A stretch of DNA of 64,000 nt from Marchantia polymorpha subsp. ruderalis (GCA_037833965.1 AP031353.1:15812501-15876500), one strand, 5' to 3'; shown: positions 1 through 12,480, numbered from the stretch's first letter. Made by a program: numbers and translations. The notes: generated by a model not told the origin, from the sequence alone.

Positions 1-2500
1 AATAAAGTTGAGTTTTTGTGTTTCTCTCAAAATTGAAAACATATGCTATTTTAGTTTCAACAAAAGTAATCATACATCTTTAATTAAACGCTACTTTCAT
101 TCAAATTATATGAGGTATATTGAATGATAAATACCTTGAAACTATGAAAAATAGAGCATTAGATTGCTCCTATACATTAAAGATATATAAGAAGAAACAT
201 GAGACAGAATAAGATTTGAATAAGACTAATAAGTTAATCCAGGATTACAAACCCTGGATTAACTTGTGCATGCTTAACCATTTTACCCAGGAAGTGATTT
301 ATCTTTGACAATATTTTGCGAATGTAAAGTACATGCAAGAATCATCAACATGCATCATGTGTGATTATTTGTTGGTTATTTATCCAACATCATTCAAAAA
401 GTAAAATACTAGCTGTCAAATATACACCAGTTTCAGTTTTATGAGAGTGCACTATATCAGTAGATATTACACTGCTCGGTAGCGGGCGAAGAGCGGCTTC
501 AAATGATTATGTAGACCTCACAGGAAGCTATTAGAGAATGACATTGTCCACTGTGGGAAAGTGGTGCTCCAAAGTCTCGGGTTGATTGAATGTCCTTGGT
601 CTAGTGGCAACGGATTGTAAATGGTGTTGTCAATGTGGTTCCTGATCAGAACCAAGCCCCCAATCCAAACAGAATGTTTGTTATAGTTCTAAAAAAAAAG
701 TTGAGATTTTAGACAAAGACGGTACCGTCCAATGTCTCAATTAAAAACAAAAAACAAAAGACATCGATATGACAACTAAGATATGATGGTCCCAAGCAAC
801 TATCATTGTACGTACAATAATTGGTCATTCAATCACTTTGCTCGACGGTGATCGCTTCGGCCTTGTAGCTATTGCCCAATACAACACGGGTTCACTGACC
901 CCTCCTGTTTCTGACATGATTTGGCACTTCCAGGGAAGTAAGGCGGCCCTTAGCAGCTCGTACCACACACTATGTCTGAGTACTACGAGGCAGCTAACAG
1001 TGTGCATGGAGAAAACCTGCTCCAAAGAGGGGTGCTGTCTTTTAGCTTACAGCTTAAAAGATTATCTACCAGATAAATTCCAAATAACTGGAAAACTCAC
1101 GTGAAAATAGTTCTATAATATCTTTATAAAAATTATGTTGATTGATATGCAAAGTAGTTAGTATCAGAATGTGCTTGCCCCACTTCATTGTTACTTTTGT
1201 GAAAGTCGATATAGTTTCCAGATAACCGTAGTTTGTAGGCTGACTACCTGCCAGAAAAGAGGGAAACGTCCATAACTGATCCACCCAAACAGCTTCGATA
1301 TTATCCAATATGTACAGATCACACCAAGGCTGGATGTACACTGGTAACTCGATGATAGTACTGATTTAAGTGCACTCAGATGTTAAACTCACAGATATTT
1401 CACCTGTTAATGTTGTTGGATCAATGTGCAGTTTTGGACAAAGTCTTCATCTGCATGCAGAATTTCCTCACATCAGTCATATGGGAAGAGTCTGTAACAC
1501 ACACAGGCACAGGCACACTTTGTAACACACTTATTACGTTTCTCACTGCCATCGTCTGCAAGGTCTGAGTGCGGACAGCGGGCAGAGTGGAACTTAAATG
1601 ACCTTTGATTGGACTACCAATTTAAAGGTACTGTTTAATCCCAATAAAATAGGAAAAATGTATGGATAGGAATATACAGCAGCTTCAAAGCACCACACAC
1701 ACAGAGTACACCCCAAATGATAAGCCAAAGTCCCAATCTCACCTCTTCCTAGCAAGTACACGATAAAGCTGTCCAGGGTTGCGTATATTTCCTCGTCGTA
1801 TGCCCGTTCTACACAGGTACAGGAAAACGTACTGCGAGGAGGCAACTCCCAGGAAGGGGAGCCGCAGCCAAAGGTAGATCTTGGTCCAAAATAAGAGTGA
1901 GGGAAAGAGGAGAAGAAGGAGAGGAAATCAGAGTGCTCGAGAAAGGCGAGGGAAAAACCAGAGACAACGACGCCCGGGTAGCAAGTTGCAACTGATCGGC
2001 CTAAATTACGGGCCGGATAATCCAACTCCATATATTCCAAGGGAACTCTTTCTAAAGCCCCGTCCAGTCCAGTCCAGCCCAGCCGGATACACACGAGTCG
2101 TATACGGAAATATACTCGAGAATCAAGGCGGTCATGGAAGACACGACATGCGAGTTGGTGCCACATGCTCCATACGCGCTCTTTTGAGCTCGCCTGTGCA
2201 GTTTTCTACCCAGAAATCGGGGGTCGAGAGGCGCAGGCGTACTTGAATGGGAAGCACAAGGTGGTCATGGACGACACGATACTTCGTTGCGAGACGCGAA
2301 CGTTGCACGAAAGCAGCCGCTCATACAGGCCCCGGGGCTAGGCTCTTATCCAGGCCTAAGAGCACAATGTGCTAAATTTGTCTTCCATTTGAAGGATGCT
2401 CGTTGTCGCCACCGAAGCAATCAATCAGGTGAGTCTAGACGTCATCATTCTTTGTGTCAGACAGCTGCTGCTGTTCGTGAGGTGGTGAACTAACATATGA
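1..2500. other. Intergenic, no supported gene
   Basis: The first 800 bases are AT-rich and empty. From about 1.6 to 2.5 kb the base composition is more balanced and long chance ORFs appear on both strands, for example a 190-codon frame at 2166-1594 on the minus strand. None has a recognisable domain, and overlapping open frames occur on both strands, which argues against real coding. This could be the promoter or untranslated leader of a gene not resolved here. Confidence 0.5.
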
Positions 2501-5500
2501 CATAAATCTCATATATATCTGATATCAACAAAGCGAACCTCCTCTGCGGCTGCCGAGAGAATCAAGCCCGAGCGTCCTTCACTGATTCCTGGCCCTGCCC
2601 CTGCCCCTGCCCCAACAACAATCTCCGCACGCACCTTTGGACAAAAGATGACGCTGGAACATTCTCCGCGGGTGAAACCACGGCCTCGCCTCTGTCTCCT
2701 AAAGGGGGTAAAAAGAACCGTTTGCCCTCGGTCCAGAAAACATCCCACGAGACAAGAGACGGAAGGGAGGGGAGGGGGGGACGAGGAGGAGGAGTTCGTT
2801 TCTCGGGGGTCAGTCATTATCAGCGTCAAGCTCGTATGCATTATCCGTACTTAGCAGTAGGATAGGGACGACCGAGTCCGCCTTTCGGGGTCATTATCAA
2901 TTAAAGGCCAGAAAGTTGTTCTGCCTGGGCTTGCCTCGCTTCAGATAGACAGGGCACTACGACGAGGCTTTGAAGCAACATCTTCGTGGACAGATGACCC
3001 TTTTCCCGCTTCCCTACCTTCCTTTCTCCCGGGGACAGGGTGGGCAAATACCGGTGCAAACGCTAATGTACAACATTACATCGTTTTACGCATGGCTTTG
3101 CATGACACGACATCTGTTGTGCCCTCTTTGGTGATAAGAAACAAGGCAGTACGTATCCGCAGCAAAACCACTAAATAATTATCATGATGCGTTCTGACCT
3201 ACAGTTCTAGCTTAGCTTTGTACTCAAGTCAGTGACGTGAACCTAGTTCTCATGGGTCAATCATCCGCCTCGGTCTTAGACTAAGATCAGATCAACTTGA
3301 GATGCCAGCCTATCTAGAACGTCGCTAATCATGTTAATTCAGAGCCAAGATTCTGGAAGATTCTGGAGCTCACGGGTTGAGTATTATGAGCCATTGGTAT
3401 AACTTTCCGCCGACACTTTTGTGCTGCTTCTGGCACAGAGTGTAGAGGTTTCACCTATTCCCAACCGATGCTCACAATCCCATACACCAGGAGGACACTG
3501 GCCTGTCAATGTTTATCATCGTTCGGTCTGATCTTTCTACCTTTGCTACTGCAACTATCTGGTAAAGGCAAAGCGAGTGTTTGTTTCTTGTTCTACATTT
3601 CACTCGAATGGTACAGCTGAGCGAAATGGATGATCTATGGGCCTAATATTCCATTGGCGTACTGAACAACCCAGGCTTCCAAAGCTGACAGAATGCACCC
3701 AAAAGCTGGCTGGCTGGCTGGTGGGCCTTGTTGAATGGAATACAAACCTAGTCATGCCTTCGGTCTTTTGGTTTCTCTGGAGACTTGCGGATTGAAGGTT
3801 ATCTGTGTTGTTTCGTTGGTGTTTGTTTTCCCACGAGAGTGTACTTTCGTTTTGGAACTGACAGAAAGTTTGGACTTCGAGGTTTGGGTTTTTGGGAGTT
3901 ATCTTCGTCCAGAGTTTTGCTGCTAAATTCTCTGATTTTTGTCCAGCCCAGAATTGTACATCATTTGTCGGCACCTTCACCTAGCTGACAGAAAGTTCAA
4001 CTCAATTGTACACGAGTTTTATGATGTTCGAGAGCTAGAGAAGCAGTTCATTTCCGTTCATTTCGGTCTTATCCCAACCTTATGGTGCACTTTTGCTGGT
4101 GGGTGATGACAATCTACACCGAGCTGCACGACGAAATCAGTCAGAGGACTGCCTGCATCCGAGTCTTTGAGGATCTGTACTTTAGGTGAAAACTAAACTG
4201 CCTTGGGTGGGGCCGGTAATGAGATAAGGACAACTTACCACTAGAATTTGAAAAAACACGACAAGCTTTCGAGTACATGGTACAGAGAATCTACCCGAAG
4301 CAGCTACCCAGCCACCAAGCCATGACTTCCTAGACCGGGAAAAATATACACCTAGGATCAGAAGCGTGCAGAATGCAGGGAGAGATAGCTCGGCACGAAG
4401 TTTGCTGTTTACTGTTCTAGGTGAGCCTACGAGCATTTATGGTTCCAAGGGCTATCTACGTTGGTAAGAATGCGGCAGATAGCTGTCAATTGATGGATAT
4501 CAGTAGGCAGGGGGCAGGTCGGCAGGAAGAAAGAAGCTAGGTACCCAAGTCGGTACTTTCGTCTGATTAAAGTGTACCTGTGTGTATATGCTTTGAAAGT
4601 GCGAATGTTATGTGATCTTTCATGCAAGTGCCGTGCTTGCTCCTGTCATAGCGAGTTGTCAGACAAATCTATGTGTATATAGTGCTAGAAAGGACCGAAG
4701 GTCCATTCGTAATGTATGTACCATGTACGAGGAGGTTCCTGCATCGACATTGTACATGTTCTAGCTCACGGTTCTCCTTGTGATGTAAAGAACATTCAGC
4801 TGAGTTCACATACATGCCTCAAGACATCCTGCTTGTGACTGGAAGAGACTGCGACAAGCCAGCCTAAAAGTTCCAAGGATGAGAACATGTCAGAAGAGAG
4901 CATTAATTGCACAGGGGACTGATGATGACGATTGATAAGTGGGTGGAGCGAGACGAAAACCGGACGGACATACTCTGGAATATCATGGTGACGTTGACGA
5001 CAGTATTCATGTAGAAATTGTCCTGTATTTTATTAATGTAATAGCTCCTTATCACAAATACCTAAGAAACCTCCTAGAAGAAACCCTTTGAAGGGTCTAA
5101 CCTGTCGAAATGGACCAGCAGACGCACTTTGATGCCAGGCATCATCACAATACTAGAGTGTCCAGAAGCCTTGACATGCTATGAAGATGGCAAAAAATCT
5201 CGTTCCAAGCAGGGCTGACTTACAGCAAACATCACGAAAGGGTCGAACTTCCACTTGGGCGATCTGAAAATGTCTGAAGTGCAAACCTCCTCCTTTTCCC
5301 GATGTAAGTGGCCAGCAGGTGTTACAAATTTGTAATTTGTTAGTAACAGTATCAATCTCTCAGATTTGGTATCTACCATCGAGTGGAATCTTCAGCTCAA
5401 GATCAGCATCCATACTAGGGCCATACAGTACAGACAACACATTGTCATGCTTTTAGGCCAGCATCTGGCTAATCACCGAGGGAAACTCTTCTTCAGCTGA

Positions 5501-5857
5501 CCATGTGAACTTTGACCTCATATGGGCTGAAATCAGCGGTATCTGGATCTCAAATGCAAATATTGAGATGAAGATTGACGACACCAACAACTCTTCAATT
5601 CTACTCACTCAGTCCGAATCTATGAGGGTGGCGTAATCAGTTAGTCTGTCAATGCAGATGTCCTCCCAGACTCCGGTGTCTGCATCACGAGTCATTGCAT
5701 GGTTATCACATCGTTAGAACAATCCTTCAATTGTCTCATGACACACGACCGTTGATAGCATGCAACTGGTGCTCAACGCAACCAGGACTACTGCGATCAC
5801 AAACAATACAAAACTGATTTTTGGGCATTTATGTACTTCAGTGCATCTGAACGAGAT
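2501..5857. other. Intergenic / possible 3' region, no supported gene
   Basis: There is no ORF with recognisable homology. A GC-richer patch at 2.5-2.9 kb holds a short CCCCTG-type repeat (about 2593-2610) and G-runs near 2766-2780. A GCTG-type short tandem repeat lies at about 3706-3722. The stretch just below 5858 lies downstream of the minus-strand Pro/Lys-rich exon and may contain its 3' UTR. Confidence 0.45.
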
Positions 5858-6432
5858 CTAACTCAAACCTGGAGGAGGAAGAATCTCTTCCACTTCTGGC
5901 TTATCATTCTTTTCATCTTTTGCACCCTTCTTCTTTTTACCCTTCTTTTTGTCAGCAGCACCCTTCTTTCCCGCCCCTTTGCTCGCAGCCTCTTTCTTTT
6001 CGTTCTTATTATACTCTCCTTTCTTTCCTCCATCTTTCTTTCCACCTCCCTTTTTCGAGTCTTCTTTCTCGCTTTTGGCATCTGTCCTACCCTTCGCATC
6101 CTTCTGCAAACCTTGCTTCTTGGGGTCATCCTTAACACCTTTTTTAGCGGCTTCTAGCTTAGCGGCCTCTTTGTCAGACGCCTCCTTCTTGGCAATCTCT
6201 TCAGGAGTAGGAGGCGGTGGTTTGTATGGTGTACGCAAAACGGTTGACATGGCACGCTCAAGCAGGACTGGTTCAGGGGGCGGAGGGGGAAGAGGCTGTC
6301 CGTCTTCTCCAAGTTTGACTTCCTCTGCCTCACCCTCCAAAGGCTTTTTCGGCGTGCGAGGCTCCGGTATCTCATACAGCTTCGGATCTGGTGGGGGCCG
6401 CAGTCCAGTGGAAATACGATGCACCCTGGGAT
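5858..6432 (-). CDS. C-terminal exon of a Pro-rich, Lys-rich protein of unknown function
   Basis: This is the last coding exon of an unrecognised minus-strand gene. It reads about 190 residues to a TAG at 5860-5858. The first half is proline-rich, with PPPDPKLYEIPEP, a PPPPPPEP run and TPYKPPPPTPEE. The second half is a highly charged tail with repeated KKGGGKKDGGKKG-type and KKGKKKKG blocks, followed by EEILPPPGLS. An acceptor (CTATGCAG) lies just upstream at 6433-6440. The exon start is phase-compatible with a donor at 6520/6519, giving an 87-base intron; another donor about 13 bases further downstream also keeps frame. Apparent start codons inside the exon are probably not the real start. 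Such Pro/Lys/Glu-rich tails occur in axonemal and other scaffold proteins, but I cannot name the family. The antisense open frame at 5949-6440 is a composition shadow. Confidence 0.6.
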
Positions 6433-6519
6433 CTGCATAGCCCCCAACATTGGCAGCGGCTCTTCACAAGCCTAGATAACTGCGGCATATGGACTGTATA
6501 CACTGACAGGAACAGGAAC

Positions 6520-6783
6520 CGTTGGTTGCTCTAGATATAGCATCCTGGGCAAGGATTTCTTCGACAATCTGAGTGCAAAGCTCTTGATAACGAGAGTTTC
6601 CTGTTCTACATTGGTACGAGCATGGGCATGCTCTGGACCGCAAAGAGGCATTTGAAATGACTTGAGACCATCCTCACTATTGCAGTCACGCAAATGGTAA
6701 AAGAGTGAGGACGAACTAAACAGGGAGAAATCGCTTAAACCTCTACGTTCAACGAGACAGAGATTTTTTCTGCAGGAAATCAA
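6520..6783 (-). CDS. Probable upstream exon(s) of the Pro/Lys-rich gene
   Basis: Two open minus-strand frames compete here. One runs without a stop for about 100 codons from 6783 and includes EDGLKSFQMPLCGPEHAHAR. The other gives a helical stretch, RYQELCTQIVEEILAQD. The second joins the 6432 exon in frame through donor AACG|GTTCCT at 6520/6519. The first would join through CTGTCA|GTGTAT at about 6507. A possible acceptor, TTTCCTGCAG, lies at about 6770-6780. I cannot decide between them from sequence alone. The upstream limit of the coding segment is uncertain. Confidence 0.35.
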
Positions 6784-6784
6784 T

Positions 6785-6947
6785 TATCCCCACATTTGTA
6801 AGAATCTGACAAAGGTGCACAAATGTGAAGTTCTCACTTCTCACTTCTCGGTGAAGAGCAGCCTTTGATATCAGAACCGCATACAAGAATGAATTTCCAT
6901 CGGCTTTGTTACCATGGTGAGATTCTGTACAGTAAGTGAGGTCTCTG
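6785..6947 (-). CDS. Candidate exon between the Pro/Lys-rich gene and the ubiquitin-like gene
   Basis: On the minus strand, a good acceptor (TTTCTCTTCCAG) near 6947 is followed by an open frame of about 57 codons. It includes NKADGNSFLYAVLISKAALH and ends near 6785. The composition looks coding, but no family is recognised; any likeness to an ankyrin repeat is weak. It could be an internal exon of the Pro/Lys-rich gene. In another phase it would give a short tail to the ubiquitin-like gene. A transcript is needed to assign it. Confidence 0.25.
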
Positions 6948-7340
6948 GAAGAGAAATTCCCATCTCATTATGGGGATGACCGCAAACCTAGGACCTATAA
7001 GACCTAGATGTGGACATTAAAATGTCAGTGCCTATGCTGAAGAGATAGGACATCATTCGCGTATAAATCATCTGTCTATCTAGGCCAAGGCTTGATTAAG
7101 CATTAATGAAACAGTGAAGTACTTCCTAAAAGCCAGAGTGAGACTTGTGTTTGATCCTATCTTAGTGATCCAGTCTACTCTGACAAATAACGGTTTGATA
7201 TACACGGAGGGTACGTATCAGGAAAGGAGCACTCGATTTTCACCATTATCAATTTTCACCATAATGTACCCGAGACGAATGGATGGTGAATTGACCATAA
7301 AGCATGTTTATGTGTAGTATACATACATAGTTAGAGTCAG

Positions 7341-7385
7341 AGAAAGAGTCGTTACAAAGAAAGAACGAAAGAAAGAGAGAAAAGT
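7341..7385. repeat. GAAA-type purine-rich simple repeat
   Basis: Runs of GAAA and GAGA follow the second exon of the ubiquitin-like gene. They read as CTTT on the gene strand, just after its donor site. Confidence 0.6.
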
Positions 7386-7390
7386 ATTAC

Positions 7391-8537
7391 CTGATGTTTT
7401 CAAACACAACGCCACTATCGCATCGTTCTCCACCTGAGAGAAAAAACACAATGTTGAACGTGTTTGATGAGGTCACCGGCGAAGTACATCTCTCAAGTGT
7501 ATCCAAACGGCGTTACAGTAGGCTGAAACTGCACTATACATGTTGTTCCAGGCTGGAAGAATGATCAAGAAACATAGCATATTCTATACGAAAATCACAT
7601 TCCATACTCGACTTTGACCCATCATTCGTATAGTAGGAGTAATCATACTACATTTTAGCTGACAGCCCAAACCCTAACCTTATTTACATCCATACACCTT
7701 GTTGTACGTGGATGCAAACGAAATTCCTGAAAAGTACAACCTTCCCGAACTTTACTACAAATTGGACGACGTAAAATATTCCACGTTCAAGGTCACTTGA
7801 GATAATTGAATCATCCCCTGGGACTTCCACCAGTCGACCAATAACACAAGGTGAAGAAAAGAAGCACTTCGGGCCATCCGTTTAGTCCTAAATATCCCCA
7901 TGAGTATATTACAGACATACACAGGTTCGAGGCGTCAGATCAAAAAGCGATGGTACGGGAAGTTGACCTAGTTGCAGCACAGTTCTACCACTGCTGCAGA
8001 CGTTCCTTCATCAGCAAGTCTACTCCTTCACGCACTTAGCGTAAGGTGGAAGAACGAAGGGGCAGTGGTGAATGACATGAACGAACTTGGACATTGAAAT
8101 TGAAATCAGAAAAATGGTGCGACGGGAGAATCATCACCGAGCTCCCAGTGCAGATGATAATGACGTCTGAGAAGTTTTAAAACCCATGAAAAATAACGAA
8201 ACGTGCCCGTCGTACCCTAAACCCTCACACGTAGCGCACGAAATTAACAAGCGCACGAAAACCAATTCTGATCTCGTGTACGATTGAGCAACTGTAAGTT
8301 CGTGCGCTCTGGTCAAACTCACATCGTTCGTGCCAAGATCAAAGTATTCTGTACCTTTTGATCGGCAAGCGTCCTGGAGTCCTCCAAAACAAGCTGAGAC
8401 GATAGCAAAATCAGTCGCTGGCAATCGACAGGGTTGTCGCTAAGTGCTTGCAGCTTCTGTTTGATCTCCAGTACAGTCTCGGACGGATCGCAGTGGAGGA
8501 AGTACGTGGTCTTTTTCCGCTTCACTCTTATAAACAT
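7391..8537 (-). CDS. Elongin-B-like ubiquitin-fold protein, 5' two exons
   Basis: Exon 1 (8537-8355, 61 codons) starts MFIRVKRKKTTYFLHCD and includes TVLEIKQKLQALSDNP, QRLILL and LEDSRTLADQK. This is the beta-grasp fold of the plant elongin-B-like family (Arabidopsis At5g57860 type), as recalled from family knowledge. Elongin B acts as an adaptor in cullin-type ubiquitin ligases; the plant member's role is less clear. Exon 1 ends AAG|GTACAG. Exon 2 (7433-7391) follows acceptor TTTTTTCTCTCAG, reads VENDAIVALCLKTS and ends CAG|GTAATA, so the phase agrees. I chose the ATG at 8537 because relatives begin at this residue; an in-frame ATG lies 15 bases upstream at 8552. The third exon, which usually carries an acidic EFE-type motif, was not found, so the 3' end is unresolved. 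The gene may be a real divergent copy or a degraded one. Confidence 0.65.
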
Positions 8538-10296
8538 CGCCTGCAGCACCATATTCCCCACACAACACCCTTAGAACAACTCCGAAGCAGGGCGTCTTTG
8601 CAGGCTGGATGGCTGGCTGGATGGCTAGTTAGATTTGATGAATGAAACAGACAGGCGGCGTTCGTGGTGGCGATGGTGATGATGAGGATGACACCAGAGG
8701 TGATTCTGGCTTCCAATCCACCCGGCAAGCCTACGAACGCGAAATGGCGTTGATTACAATGCTGGAGGTGCCAAGTGAATTCCTTCGACAATTGGGCTGT
8801 TCCGCAGCATATGCAGATTTCAAGCAGGTGAGCGCAACCACCGACCGGGATTCTCAGCGAACCAAGACAATACTGGGCTTTGCTAGCTGATAAATGAGAA
8901 ACCCAAGAGGCAGTCCCAGTCCGACTCCCGGCCAACATGGACCCAATGCGGTTCAGGAGGATGATGTCAGCCAAAAGAATAAATGCCCCGCTGAGCTTAC
9001 CCATAACCCTACAAACTATGCAAAGATTCTCCGCTCCCACGTCAAACAAAAACTCGCCACAATTTATGCCCGGATCAATTAGCAATTCCTGAGTATTTGA
9101 ATGTGCAATGAATGGTCGATCCTCTTCACGGCTTGCCATTACAAGATCGCCGTGAGCAGCCCGGCCTCCACCCATCCCGCAATTGCCCACTCCCTCACCT
9201 TCGACCTCCCTCCTTCCCTCTATCACTCGCTCGCCCGCCCTCATCCTTGCTCTTCACCGAGCGGAACTGTGGACCCGTCGAGGTCAGGCACAGTTATCCG
9301 AAGCCTTCGTCGCCTCCGGGTGCCGCACATTCCCGCTTGGATCCGACACAATTCTACTCACGCTCGAATTGGAAAATAAACAAAATCAAACTGCGCCTCG
9401 CTCTGCAACGATTTCTCCCCAGAATCGTCCACGATTTTCCGCAGAAACTCACCATGATGAGAGGAAACTGAGATTGCAGAGTAAACGCGGCGTCTGAGGC
9501 AGAAATTCAAATTCGGGGAACATGAAGCGGAGAGAATATGGGATGACTGAAGAATGGATGGATGATGAATGAGCGAATGAACTGGTGTGTAAAAAAAATA
9601 TTCGTGGAGCAAAACGCGCCTCCACGCTAGTTACGTCGGGGTGGGTGAGGGAAGGGAAGAGGATGCGAGAGACTCGTGGAGGGGATGCGGTGGGATGGGA
9701 TGGAAGGGCAATCGGCCAGCAGACGAGAAGAAATGATGAGCGTTCCGGACCATAATTGAAGAAACTTGACCGACCGAAAGCAATCAAGCGTGCATGCAGG
9801 CGCGCAAAGCGAGGCATACAGCACGAGAAGCAGCAAGCCATGAAGAATCGAATGCAGGGTCGGTCAGGAGAAATATAAACAGGCCATCACTGACCATGTT
9901 GAACCAAATTGCTCGAGAGAATGTGCTTCTGCAGCAGTAGCTTCTGAAATGATGTCAACGTTTTGAAACCAACCACCAACTAAACTCACTCCTATCCACT
10001 CCACTGCCTCCTCCCCACCCTTTCCTTCGCTTCGTGTCTCTCTCTCTCAGAATCACTCAATCGTCCCAAGTTCTCCTCTCGAGCCCCACACTCATGCACA
10101 ACTGCACAATATGCTTTCACAAACCTTTCCCCTCTCCCCTTCACCCTTCTTCTCTGAAAAGAATCTGTGCACCAGCACAAGGCAGGCGCAATGGACCAGA
10201 AAGCACCTGAGGCCAAAAGCCTGTCCCCAGCAATCGACCTTCACAGACACACAAAACTCGACAACAACCTGCTACGAATCTCGACAAACGAAGACA

Positions 10297-10321
10297 CTCT
10301 CCTCTCTCTCTCTCTCTCTCT
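10297..10321. repeat. (CT)n microsatellite
   Basis: About 25 bases of nearly pure CT dinucleotides, one of three CT tracts within 500 bases. Confidence 0.9.
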
Positions 10322-10518
10322 AAAACTCGCTCAGAAAACGGATTTCCCTTGCAACTCGCTCAATCATTCAATCAGCCCCTCCCATCAATCCAACAGGCTC
10401 GGATGATCACTGTATACATCAACTCCTCCAACATTTGTGGAAAGCCGTGAGGAGGTGGCAGCAGTGCAAAGGCAAGCCAAGCAGGAGAAAGGAGCAATCC
10501 ACTCACTCACTCTCAAAA

Positions 10519-10554
10519 CTCTCTCTCTCTCTCTCTCTCACTCACTCACTCAAG
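10519..10554. repeat. (CT)n followed by (ACTC)n microsatellite
   Basis: About ten CT units are followed directly by ACTC units. This is a compound simple repeat. Confidence 0.9.
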
Positions 10555-10736
10555 CAGAGGGAAGGAAGGATTGGAATGGAAGAATGAAGGCTACCAGACC
10601 CACCCCCAAAAATATAAACTGTGTGCATGTCCTAGTCCTTCCCAGCACCTTCTGGCCAAAGCACTGCCTCTGTCTCTCTCTCCCCCAGCACACAGACACA
10701 AGCAACATTCTCTGTATCACCCCTTCCCCTCCCTTT

Positions 10737-10760
10737 TCTCTCCTCTCTCTCTCTCTCTCC
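10737..10760. repeat. (CT)n microsatellite
   Basis: This is the third CT tract of the cluster and lies in a long pyrimidine-rich region (about 10,665-10,800). Confidence 0.85.
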
Positions 10761-12480
10761 TCCCTTCTCCAGTTCAGTCTTGTCTCTCTATTCTCACACA
10801 CGGGATAGATTATTGGAAACATTAATTTGGTTAGTTAATTCTGAGGGATTAATCAAAGCCGAAACCAGCTCGGTCAGTCGTACTCTCTGCGGTCAATCTT
10901 GTGAGCAGTACAACGATCTCTCATCCTTGGCATTGTCCGTGAGTTTAATTAGAGCGGTTGATTTGGGGTGATTAAGCGGGCAGAATGGGGGCTGAGGGTC
11001 AGTCAATTAGCGCTGTTCAGTAAATCAGGCCCCCCGTCCGCCGTACCCCCACCCAGTTCTGTGGATTGTACAATGTTTCTTTTCTCTTTTGCCTTCCCTG
11101 CGTCATCTGTCTTTTCCTTTTCCTTCCGGTTTCTGTCCTTCTCGTCGTCATGAGTCAGAAGCTCACAGACTTTGTCACGTCCTGAATAACTTGCATGACC
11201 ACGTTGGTAATCGTTGGCGACGTCGCAAAGGTTGACAGACAGCGACGCGGTGGGCCAGGCCAGGTGTCAGCCTCGCCATGTCATCGTTCAGACACTCACT
11301 TCATATTCAGTCACCTGTACAGTAATGGTCGCGGCCTGCATTTCCCGACGTCGTCGATCGTCGCTGCGCACCCCCGCCCTCGCGGGCCCACTCGGGCCCT
11401 GGGCCCCTGACCCTGCTTGCGTCGGGTCGGGTCGGGCCAGGTCAGGTCAGGTCTGTTGACCCTGTTCCGGTCTGGTCCGGCCCATGTCGCTGCTTAACGA
11501 TGTCCCCGAGGGGAAGTGAAGGCGGAGGCCGGACCTGATGTGATTTCGGCAACTTGGGTTGGGCCTTCATGAGGTACGGTACTTGATTGTCTGCATGTCC
11601 TGACCTGAACTGAAGGCTGATGCTTAAGATCCAATCTGTCGCTTAAAGTCCAAGTCCTGCCATTAGTTGAGTTCGAGCCCGCGCAGGGCCAGGGGCGAGG
11701 GCAAGGCAGGTCAGGGCTGCCCTGCCCTGGCATGGCATGCTCTTTGTCTGGGCTGGCCTGCCCGGAGCGCCTCCTGTCCTTTGAGGCCTTTCAAACTTCC
11801 TTAAAAGACCAGGGAGACCACATTTCCAAATTTGGCGTCGCTCCTCTGAGCCCCATTGATTGTGAGCACCGTCCACCTGCCGATTATGGGTGGGGAGAGC
11901 GGAGAGCAGGAGCCTAGCCTGGCACAATTAGTGCGCAGGATATCTCTTTCTGTGCGAGCATTCTGTCCGTTAGGCAGGTGGAAGTATCGTCATCGACTTA
12001 CTTACTTGGGGCTAAGTTGACTTTAGATTTAATTATGATTAGCGAATGGGTCGCCTCCGGTGCCCTCCATTTATTGGGGTATCTGCTCTTCCTCGGAATC
12101 TCAGAGTTCATTTCTCGCGCGCTTCGCAAGATCTTTCAGATTTTCGCTACACTTTTTCGCGATCCACTAGGCCTGCGTTGTGGACTGTCTGCATGTTCGA
12201 GCTAGATTCCAAACTATAAACTAACATTTTGGCGTGCCCAAACGGGGATGCCAAATATCTTCAGCAATTCTCGGTCTGGATGTGCCCCTCGTCTCCTCCA
12301 CTTTGTCTGTAACTGGAGATTGCACATGCGAATTTTGGATGCATGTTTTGATGATAAATGCTCGCTTTCTATCGAAGACATCACCTTCGGTTGCCAAGGC
12401 CCTTCCTGCCGATGAAAGCCGCCTGGGAAACGGGAATGTAGCGTGCCTCGAAGATAAATTTTTGGGCTGCATCCTCGCAT

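Larger units (their letters stand above)
8560..12480. other. GC-richer non-coding island with CT tracts
   Basis: This four-kilobase stretch is visibly richer in G+C than its surroundings, with several long pyrimidine runs and short tandem words such as GGTCGGGTCGGG near 11,415 and CAGGTCAGGT near 11,440. Overlapping open frames occur on all strands, but none shows a domain. It lies immediately upstream of the ubiquitin-like gene and may contain its promoter and 5' leader, or long leaders of an unseen transcript. CT-rich leaders are common at plant promoters (established knowledge); their function here is inference. Confidence 0.45.

Noticed and set aside
1594..2166. 190-codon minus-strand open frame
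   Set aside because: No domain, overlapping plus-strand frames of similar size, and no splice or composition support.
5949..6440. 163-codon plus-strand frame rich in Ser, Phe and Pro
   Set aside because: It is the antisense shadow of the Lys- and Pro-rich exon; its composition mirrors that exon.
8528..9244. 238-codon minus-strand frame
   Set aside because: It covers the region upstream of the ubiquitin-like exon and reads in another frame there; it starts at a position without context and has no domain.
10437..10808. 123-codon frame over the CT tracts
   Set aside because: The product is Leu/Ser repeats made by the microsatellites.
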